Of a stretch of 64,000 bases of DNA, positions 58,393-64,000 are shown one piece after another. Made by a program: the position numbers and the translations under genes. Origin of the DNA: Butyrivibrio sp. FCS014 (GTDB lineage Bacteria; Bacillota; Clostridia; Lachnospirales; Lachnospiraceae). The DNA lies in assembly GCF_000526935.1 (NCBI RefSeq), contig NZ_JAHA01000010.1, positions 78,374-142,373 of the forward strand, read 5' to 3'. Each line of letters starts with the position of its first letter. The first letter of the stretch is position 1. Under the pieces are notes generated by a model. The model saw nothing but the letters and a program-made list of their open reading frames with translations, did no database searches and was not told the DNA's origin.

Positions 58393-60084
58393 TTATGCTC
58401 CCAAAGTAGATACAAGGTGTTCAAGCATTTCACTTACTACATTTATATATCGGCTTGAGGCGTTGTAAGCATTCTGGAACATGATCATGAATTCAAGTTC
58501 CTCGTCGCTTGATACTCCGACGATCTGCTCTCTGGCGGATTCAACGGAGGAAACTGTCTGTTCCTGTGCCTCCTTTATGCTCTTATAAACATCACCGGAG
58601 TTGGCTACCTGTGAAACCAGGCTGTTGTAATAGGTAATGAAGCTGTTCTTGGTGGTGACGTTGGGGTTGAGCACATATGTCTCTTTTGTAAAAGCTTCTT
58701 TGATCTTAGTGGTTGTTGCGTTGTCTTCGCTTCCGTCTATTGTTCTGAAGGTGAAGAGAGTAGGCTCCTGGATCATCAGCGGGTTCACCTGGGAGTTCTT
58801 GATGGTGAAGCCTGTGGGAATCTCACCTGCCGGATACTTAACATTGCCGCCCTCATCCTTACCTATGTTGTAGATAAGTCTGTCTGTGGGGTTGGCGCAA
58901 ACAAAGAGGGTAAAATCGGAAGCGGCGCCCTTTGTGGGATCCAGTGTTGCGGGATTACTCTCTGCCATGGTCATGATGTCGTTGATGGCTGTCATCATGT
59001 TGTGTACCATGTTGTCAAACTCGGCCTGAATATTCATGATGACTGACTGGGAAATCCTATCGCTGTAGTGCTGAGGATCCTCCATGATGTCATGGTAGGT
59101 TGCCTGGTGATCACCTCTTGCAAGGAGCACTGATTTAAGCTTGCCGATGTCGGTGTTGGTAACTGTTGACACAGGCTGTGACAGGTCAAAAACATGCGCA
59201 CCCTTGATAGAAACAACTTCTTTTGTTCCGTTGGGCTTGATCTCTGTAACTGCTGCGTATTCCCAGTAAGGTGTTGCATAACCGGCAGCTGTTCCGCCGT
59301 CATCTTCCGATAAGCTTGTATCTATTGCCATATGGTTGACATGATCGGAAGTTACAAATGATGATCCTTCAAAAAGAACCAGCACATTTCCGAAAGTGTC
59401 TTCCTGATAATCTATTCTTCCGTATTCAGCCAGCTTATCAAGAAGGAGGTTTCTCTCATCTCGAAGGTCGTTGGCCTTTTCCTGTTTGCCGGACTCAATG
59501 TCAACAATGTCATGATTGAGCTGCTGTATTCTGTCGCCGTACTTGTTGATGTTATCCACCATATCTTTTACCGTGGAATCAAGGTTCTCCTGGTAATCGG
59601 TAAGTCCGTCGTATACGCTCTTAGCTCTTGTCAAAAACTCGTTTGCTCTTGTTACGAAGGAACTCTGTGTAACGGCTGAGCACGGATCTTTTGCCAGCTC
59701 CTGAACGGAAACCCAGAGGTTATTCATGGACTGGGCGAATTCCGATCCGTTAAGCTCCTGCAGCTGATCCTCAATCTCCTCAATGGCCTTCAGGGAAACA
59801 TCATAAAAGGCACCTCTTCCGGTCTCTGTCCTGTAGGAGAGATCCAGGAAGGTGCTTCTTACCTGCTTACAATTATTGTAGTTAACGCCGGTTCCTATCT
59901 GCTTAAGGGCGATGGTGTTGTATTTTCTTTCTATGGTCTGATATGCCCTGGTTCCCTGGGAAACCTGCTGCCTTGTATAACCTGTGGTATCAAGGTTCGC
60001 CATGTTGTGGGCCGTGGTGTTCAGGGCGTTCTGGGAAACCGTCAGTCCTGAAGCTCCCACATATAAGTTGGCCATGAGTGACAT
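58393..60084 (-). CDS. flgK: Flagellar hook-associated protein 1, first copy
   Basis: The start at 60084 (MSLMANLYVGASGLTVSQNA) has AGGAGG 9 bases upstream; the frame extends to 60165 but that part overlaps the leader. The 563 residues carry LNTTAHNMANLDTTGYTRQQ at the N-terminus and MIMFQNAYNASSRYINVVSE with MLEHLVSTLGA at the end, as in FlgK. It is co-directional with the second flgK, 30 bases away. FlgK is exported by the flagellar apparatus with FlgN as chaperone, encoded just upstream. Confidence 0.93.
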   Translation of the reverse strand: MSLMANLYVGASGLTVSQNALNTTAHNMANLDTTGYTRQQVSQGTRAYQTIERKYNTIALKQIGTGVNYNNCKQVRSTFLDLSYRTETGRGAFYDVSLKAIEEIEDQLQELNGSEFAQSMNNLWVSVQELAKDPCSAVTQSSFVTRANEFLTRAKSVYDGLTDYQENLDSTVKDMVDNINKYGDRIQQLNHDIVDIESGKQEKANDLRDERNLLLDKLAEYGRIDYQEDTFGNVLVLFEGSSFVTSDHVNHMAIDTSLSEDDGGTAAGYATPYWEYAAVTEIKPNGTKEVVSIKGAHVFDLSQPVSTVTNTDIGKLKSVLLARGDHQATYHDIMEDPQHYSDRISQSVIMNIQAEFDNMVHNMMTAINDIMTMAESNPATLDPTKGAASDFTLFVCANPTDRLIYNIGKDEGGNVKYPAGEIPTGFTIKNSQVNPLMIQEPTLFTFRTIDGSEDNATTTKIKEAFTKETYVLNPNVTTKNSFITYYNSLVSQVANSGDVYKSIKEAQEQTVSSVESAREQIVGVSSDEELEFMIMFQNAYNASSRYINVVSEMLEHLVSTLGA

Positions 60085-60213
60085 GTTGATGGTCCTCCTA
60101 TATATAAGTGCGCGATGCGGATTGCTCCGCTGCGCTCCCGCTAAAAATGGGTATAAAAAAGACACTACCGCGATTCTACGGTATTCACCCGGGTGGATTA
60201 TCTACATGCATCC

Positions 60214-60234
60214 GTACCACTTTGAAAGTGGTAC
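60214..60234. repeat. Perfect palindrome between flgN and flgK
   Basis: GTACCACTTT and AAAGTGGTAC pair as a 10-bp stem around a single base. It falls just after the flgN stop; no T-run follows, so it may stabilise or process the operon message. Confidence 0.5.
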
Positions 60235-60235
60235 G

Positions 60236-60763
60236 TTACTGCTTTGCATCAAACCCGCCCGATGTGTAACCTAAACATTCGCCTGTAGTGCCTGCAGCTC
60301 TTGAGTAATTCGCCGTCTGTGGAGCCATTTTAGCCGCCTGGATGATGTTCATTTCGAACTGAACCATCTCTAAGGAACTTTCCAGTAACTGCTGGTTCTG
60401 TCCGTTTACACGTCTGACATTGTCCGCAACGCCAACGAGCCTATCGCGTTGGAATGCCAGTTTCTTCTGATCCACAGGTCTTTTGTCCAATATCTGGATC
60501 AGCTCGGTCAGTTTCAATGAATTAACATCCTTGTTAAGTACATTCGCAATATCCTTCATGGCTGTTTCGCGCTGTTTCTCCAGCCCCTGGATACCGCCGA
60601 TTATGCACTGCTCCTCATCCGTGATTTCTGCAAGTGCCTCAAGATCACCTTTGATGATAATGGTTGTCTTGCGGCTCGATAATCCCAGTAATTTCTCGTA
60701 TAATGTGCATTCCTGGTCAAGTATTTCAACCAGATTCTCGACTAAACTAGCCACTGAGATCAT
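60236..60763 (-). CDS. flgN: Flagellar chaperone FlgN
   Basis: The 175 residues show the FlgN helices: SLVENLVEILDQECTLYEKL, IIKGDLEALAEITDEEQCII and LAFQRDRLVGVADNVRRVNG, then QNQQLLESSLEMVQFEMNII. FlgN keeps the junction proteins FlgK and FlgL soluble and export-ready. It follows flgM by 25 bases and precedes the two flgK genes, the typical late-operon order. Confidence 0.9.
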   Translation of the reverse strand: MISVASLVENLVEILDQECTLYEKLLGLSSRKTTIIIKGDLEALAEITDEEQCIIGGIQGLEKQRETAMKDIANVLNKDVNSLKLTELIQILDKRPVDQKKLAFQRDRLVGVADNVRRVNGQNQQLLESSLEMVQFEMNIIQAAKMAPQTANYSRAAGTTGECLGYTSGGFDAKQ

Positions 60764-60788
60764 CCTCCTGTATTAAATTGATGCTGCT

Positions 60789-61067
60789 TTAGAAAAGCTC
60801 GTCGTATTTTGCCAGTAACTTATCAGCAAAAGCCTCTCCACTCACATCATAAGTACCATTTTTAATAGCAGCTTTTAACGATGCAACCTTATCTTCCCTG
60901 ATGTCGGGTGCATTGTTCACAGCCTGTTTGGCAACCTGGATATCTTTTCCAATCGAAGAGAACGATACTGTATCACGTACATCACCGGTCTTCTTTGCTG
61001 CCTGTGGTTTGCTTATTTTGCTGTTTGAGTAAATCTGCTGAACCTGACTGTATGCTTCTATTCGCAT
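60789..61067 (-). CDS. flgM: Anti-sigma-28 factor FlgM
   Basis: The start at 61067 (MRIEAYSQVQQIYSNSKISK) has AAGGAGG about 8 bases upstream; the frame extends to 61130 over the promoter. The 92 residues have the FlgM C-terminal pattern REDKVASLKAAIKNGTYDVS, then GEAFADKLLAKYDELF. FlgM binds sigma-28 and is exported or inactivated when the hook is complete, releasing late-gene transcription. As first gene of the operon behind a sigma-28-type promoter it closes a feedback loop. Confidence 0.92.
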   Translation of the reverse strand: MRIEAYSQVQQIYSNSKISKPQAAKKTGDVRDTVSFSSIGKDIQVAKQAVNNAPDIREDKVASLKAAIKNGTYDVSGEAFADKLLAKYDELF

Positions 61068-61110
61068 ATCTTTTCCTCCTTCCCTGGAAGATTTTTGTTT
61101 TCTACTACAT

Positions 61111-61137
61111 TTATCGGTAGATGTCTTCATTACTTTA
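61111..61137 (-). promoter_or_regulatory. Sigma-28-type promoter of the flgM operon
   Basis: TAAA, 15 bases, ACCGATAA. Transcription would start near 61104, about 37 bases before flgM. Confidence 0.75.
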
Positions 61138-61438
61138 GCTTTTTCCGAAAAGTTTTCCCCAAAACCTTCGGGCCTTAAATAATGATCAAAAAACTTTCAG
61201 GGCGTATATTAAAATGTTATCAGTTACGCTTGTTTCCTTACAATTCCGGGCTTTTTCATTCTGCCCATTCGTTCCGTCGTTAAATATATCGACCCTTTCT
61301 TGAAAAACTTTAGAGCATTTTTTATTTTTTTTTAAGATTTTGTGGCTTCGCGTTTTCGAGTCTTGGCTCTGAACATCCGGATTAAAATGTCAGAATATTT
61401 AGTCTTTTCATTTTGATGTCATGAGGAAAAAGAGCTGT
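61138..61438. other. Divergent intergenic region between flgM and the EF-hand gene
   Basis: No coding frame is supported in these roughly 300 bases. The sequence is AT-rich with long T and A runs near 61320 and holds the regulatory sites of two divergent flagellar-type transcripts at its ends. Confidence 0.5.
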
Positions 61439-61446
61439 GCCGATAT
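61439..61446 (+). promoter_or_regulatory. Sigma-28-type -10 before the EF-hand gene
   Basis: A perfect GCCGATAT on the plus strand, about 110 bases before the start codon. The -35 at 15 bases (CATG) is poor, so the assignment is tentative. Confidence 0.45.
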
Positions 61447-61557
61447 ATATTCTGACAGCTAGGGAAAGCATGGATCTTCATGGATGAGAAATCTTCATCA
61501 TACGTGAAGGTTCATTTTTTTGTGCCATGGACCTTCGCAGAAAGATAAGGAGGTACC

Positions 61558-62697
61558 ATGAAAATTGCACAAAGTAACGTAAATCTGGTCTCCAACCGGA
61601 CCTACTATGAGGAGAACACCGTGACCATCCAAAGCGGAGTGGTGACCCGGGGTTCCTTTATGGACAGTCTGATAGACCAGGAAAAAAAGCTGGATTCTGT
61701 CGATATCACAGAAACCGGCCGGGGTGATCTGCCCCTTAGCAGTGAAAGCTACACGTCGCTGAAACCCTCAAAGTCCGATTACCTCTCTCCCGTGGAATCG
61801 TCTTTGGAGGAACAGATCGCCAATCTTCGGGCAACGCTCCTGGAGCGGATCCTGAGGCTCTTGCAGTTCCTTGACGGAGGCAGGAGCAAACGAGGCTATC
61901 AGGGTACCCTGGAGAACACCGCTAATATGCTGAGTGGCGGCTCCTTTGTCCGTACTACCACGATAACTGCGGTCCACATGGAGGAGGAGTCCACCACCTT
62001 TTCAGGAAGCGGCACTGCCCTCACTGAAGACGGCCGGGTCATTGACTTCGGGGTTCAGTTCTCAATGTCCAGGCGCCTGTGCGAATATGCCGGCATTAGC
62101 ATGAGCTCTGCGGTTAACCTCATCGATCCACTGGTGATCAATGTTGATTCAGGGGTGACCCACATCAGCGACCAGTCCTTCTACTTTGACCTGGACTGCG
62201 ACGGCGTTGATGAGAAAGTCTCAAACCTTGGCGCCGGCAGCGGATTCCTTGCTTATGACCGAAACGGCGACGGCAGGATCGGGGACGGATCGGAGCTCTT
62301 TGGAACAAAGAGCGGCAACGGCTTCGAGGACCTTCGCGGGTACGATGGCGACGGTAACGGCTGGATCGATGAGAGCGACGAAATCTACGATCAGCTCCGT
62401 GTCTGGCTCCGGGGCGAAGACGGCACCGATACACTGCTTAGCCTCAAGGAAGCCGACGTAGGCGCCATCTATCTTGGCAGCGCCGAAACGCAGTTTAGTC
62501 ACTTCGGCGGATTTGGCGGCGTTAATGGCCTTGGCGGATTCGACGGATCAGGTCTTGGCGACGCAGGCGCAGGTGGTCTTATCGGCGCAGGGGCTGCTGA
62601 TTTCAGAGTCACCGGCGTGACCCGCTCCTCCGGCATCTTCCTGAAGGAGAGCGGTGGCGTTGGCACCGTCCAGCAGGTAGACCTTGCCGCACTGTAA
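61558..62697 (+). CDS. EF-hand-type calcium-binding protein, flagellar-associated candidate
   Basis: The 379 residues start MKIAQSNVNLVSNRTYYEEN with AAGGAGG 4 bases before the ATG and no signal peptide. Calcium-loop-like acidic motifs occur near 205-285: DLDCDGVDEKV, YDRNGDGRIGDGSELFG and YDGDGNGWIDESDEIY, of D-x-D/N-G-D-G type. A Gly-rich segment (residues 315-350) precedes VTGVTRSSGIFLKESGGVGT, then VQQVDLAAL. Similar proteins are found in flagellated bacteria, where function is unknown. The position beside flgM and a sigma-28-type -10 suggest late-flagellar expression and possibly export through the flagellar route. GC content is visibly higher than that of neighbours, which may show transfer. 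Confidence 0.75.
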   Translation: MKIAQSNVNLVSNRTYYEENTVTIQSGVVTRGSFMDSLIDQEKKLDSVDITETGRGDLPLSSESYTSLKPSKSDYLSPVESSLEEQIANLRATLLERILRLLQFLDGGRSKRGYQGTLENTANMLSGGSFVRTTTITAVHMEEESTTFSGSGTALTEDGRVIDFGVQFSMSRRLCEYAGISMSSAVNLIDPLVINVDSGVTHISDQSFYFDLDCDGVDEKVSNLGAGSGFLAYDRNGDGRIGDGSELFGTKSGNGFEDLRGYDGDGNGWIDESDEIYDQLRVWLRGEDGTDTLLSLKEADVGAIYLGSAETQFSHFGGFGGVNGLGGFDGSGLGDAGAGGLIGAGAADFRVTGVTRSSGIFLKESGGVGTVQQVDLAAL

Positions 62698-63267
62698 ACC
62701 GATGTGTCATTATCTCAACCATATGCTTATTTACACGATTTCTTAATTAAAAAAACGCCCTATTTACAAAAGTGTTTCTATTGTACAAATGAGAATTGTT
62801 TTTTTCTTGTGTTGGAAGTGATTAGGCGCTGTATGCCGAGGGATATGTGAATTGAGTCCTCTCCGACGCAAAGCATTCTACAAGCTGATTGAGTCGGTAA
62901 AATATCCCAAAAACTTGACGCTATATCGACAAATAGCCTGTTTTGAGCACTTGATTATCGTGATAGCGTTTGTGTTTCGTGAATTCTTTACATTATTTCG
63001 CAAATATCACCGACGCAAAAACTCCATAAACAGACAAATGCGTCGGAAGTGCCGTTGCCGAAATCATCGAAATCTTGTAAGTCCTCAGCATATATCCAAT
63101 TACGCAATCTGAGAATCAGTCTATACCAGCCATAATTATCATCAACACAAATGTAAAAGGGAATTTAAAACACTCCCCACCATTCAAGCTTAATATCATG
63201 AGTGGTGGGGAGTGTTATGTCTTTTCCCAAATAAAACTAATTATAAATTGCAACTAATATATTCCTG
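62698..63267. other. Non-coding stretch
   Basis: No supported gene is seen. A plus-strand frame at 62852-63112 (86 codons) has no ribosome site and a Lys/Arg-rich composition without a pattern, so I do not call it. The only clear structure is the hairpin at 63169-63216. Confidence 0.5.
63169..63216. terminator. Long perfect hairpin
   Basis: AACACTCCCCACCA and TGGTGGGGAGTGTT pair perfectly over 14 bp with a 20-base loop. No strong T-run is on either side (ATGTCTTTT on plus, AAATTCCCTTTT on minus). A bidirectional terminator for the decayed toxin-antitoxin gene is plausible; a repeat element is the alternative. Confidence 0.45.
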
Positions 63268-63605
63268 TTACTTCGTTACCGCATTGCTGACAAAAGGGAA
63301 TTTAATCACCAGGTCCTTATCCATTTCCATCATCATTAAAAAACGACTGGCAATTCCCGAAGGCTTATTTGTCCCGGCCTCCCAGGCCTCGACAGTTTTG
63401 CATGACACGCCAAGGTAACTGGCAAATATCTTCTGAGACATTCCCGTTAGTATTTCGTATGCGTTTTACATCATCAGCTGCATATGTCTTAATTGGTTCC
63501 ACAACTACTTTATGGCGCTTCAGAATAGGGCTTTTCGCTTACAGAATCCTCAATTGCTTCATTGAGTCCCGTCATTATACTTGCATAAACACTCTTCTTA
63601 TTCAT
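63268..63605 (-). pseudogene. HigA/NadS-type antitoxin, two frameshifts
   Basis: From the ATG at 63605 the frame encodes MNKKSVYASIMTGLNEAIED, then SVSEKP, and breaks. With one base removed near 63530 it continues as ILKRHKVVVEPIKTYAADDV, and with one more removed near 63456 as MSQKIFASYLGVSCKTVEAW, then EAGTNKPSGIASRFLMMMEM, to a stop at 63268. This is the helix-turn-helix antitoxin that normally follows a RelE/HigB toxin. Two single-base insertions make a pseudogene, or two assembly errors. Confidence 0.8.
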
Positions 63606-63951
63606 CTCGTTTACCTCCCAGATTTCTCTCCAATGCCTCAATCATCTTTTTGATATCACGCCTTTCCTGCATAGAAAGATTATCTTTTTCATTCTTCCCA
63701 TATACAGTTATCAAATATACCGTTTCTGCAATTAGAAAATCAACATAGCATACTCGCGCACTTTTACTTTTTCCTCTGTTATTCATAGCTATCCGAGCTT
63801 TCCTAAGGCTACCGGTGCCTTTAATAACAGGATACTTTTTCGGATCCTTCATTATTTCATTCTCTAACCAGCGTAGATCCTCATCATCAAACCCAAGCCT
63901 GTCCCCAATTATTTTGAAAACTCATTGGTTCTGTATAAATGTTCTTGTCAT
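63598..63951 (-). pseudogene. RelE/HigB-type toxin with disrupted N-terminus
   Basis: A GGAGGGAATATG start at 63951 encodes MTRTFIQNQ followed by TGA. The same frame resumes as GDRLGFDDEDLRWLENEIMK, DPKKYPVIKGTGSLRKARIA and YLITVYGKNEKDNLSMQERR, a RelE/HigB toxin. Between them the expected EFSK segment lies in another frame (NEFSK), as if one base were gained and one lost within 25 bases. An 84-codon remainder from 63852 is open, but lacks the first strands. The stop overlaps the antitoxin start by 8 bases, as in intact modules. Confidence 0.75.
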
Positions 63952-64000
63952 ATTCCCTCCTGGTATCATTATTGTAATGCCCCATTCAATAGGTGTCAAT

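Noticed and set aside
62852..63112. 86-codon plus-strand frame
   Set aside because: No ribosome site, no recognisable domain, Arg/His/Cys-rich composition typical of chance frames.

Overview
The window looks like the chromosome of a motile, low-to-mid GC Gram-positive bacterium of the Clostridia, most likely a Lachnospiraceae member of the Butyrivibrio/Pseudobutyrivibrio/Roseburia kind. This is an inference from gene content: an ordered flgM-flgN-flgK-flgK-flgL-fliW-csrA block, fliS/fliD/flaG, two 273-275 residue flagellins without outer-membrane rings, a class B sortase, and AGGAGG-type ribosome binding sites. No rRNA, tRNA or CRISPR array was seen.

Layout. 1-5.5 kb: two secreted acidic surface proteins, one a 1638-residue protein ending in a class B sortase domain. 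5.7-18.2 kb: a minus-strand glycosyltransferase and polysaccharide-modification cluster (GT2, GT32, DUF4422, pyruvyltransferases, an FrhB-like protein), interrupted by one complete and one decayed Rpn-type PD-(D/E)XK element and by copies of a short palindromic repeat. 18.2-22.5 kb: a propeller-like protein, a pair of secreted/membrane-anchored surface proteins behind a long structured leader with a flagellar-type (sigma-28) promoter, an IS remnant and a broken XRE regulator. 22.5-41.6 kb: a teichoic-acid-like or glycan-decoration island with six LicD-family genes, several CDP-glycerol-transferase-like proteins and, inside it, a phosphonate pathway (PEP mutase, phosphonopyruvate decarboxylase, and a nucleotidyltransferase fused to an iron-dependent alcohol dehydrogenase). 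41.6-46.6 kb: a five-domain FkbH-containing protein and a GT2-TPR protein directly downstream of the flagellins. 46.7-61.1 kb: flagellin, capping and junction genes with the CsrA/FliW regulatory pair. 61.5-64 kb: an EF-hand-type calcium-binding protein and a decayed toxin-antitoxin pair.

How it fits together. The flagellar part is a late-gene regulon: near-consensus sigma-28 promoters (TAAA/TTAA, 15 bases, nCCGATAT-like) stand before flgM, flaG, both flagellins and the surface-protein pair. The flagellin leaders carry GGA motifs, one in a hairpin loop, matching control by the adjacent csrA/fliW. The carbohydrate part appears to build and decorate surface glycans. The most unusual unit is the operon 25960-32248, which has everything needed to make 2-hydroxyethylphosphonate, activate it as a CMP ester and hand it to LicD-type transferases; it carries no aminotransferase for 2-aminoethylphosphonate.

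Several genes are broken (licD at 36.3-37.3 kb, XRE at 22.1 kb, the Rpn copy at 11.2 kb, the toxin-antitoxin pair at 63.3-64 kb), so the accessory regions are turning over.
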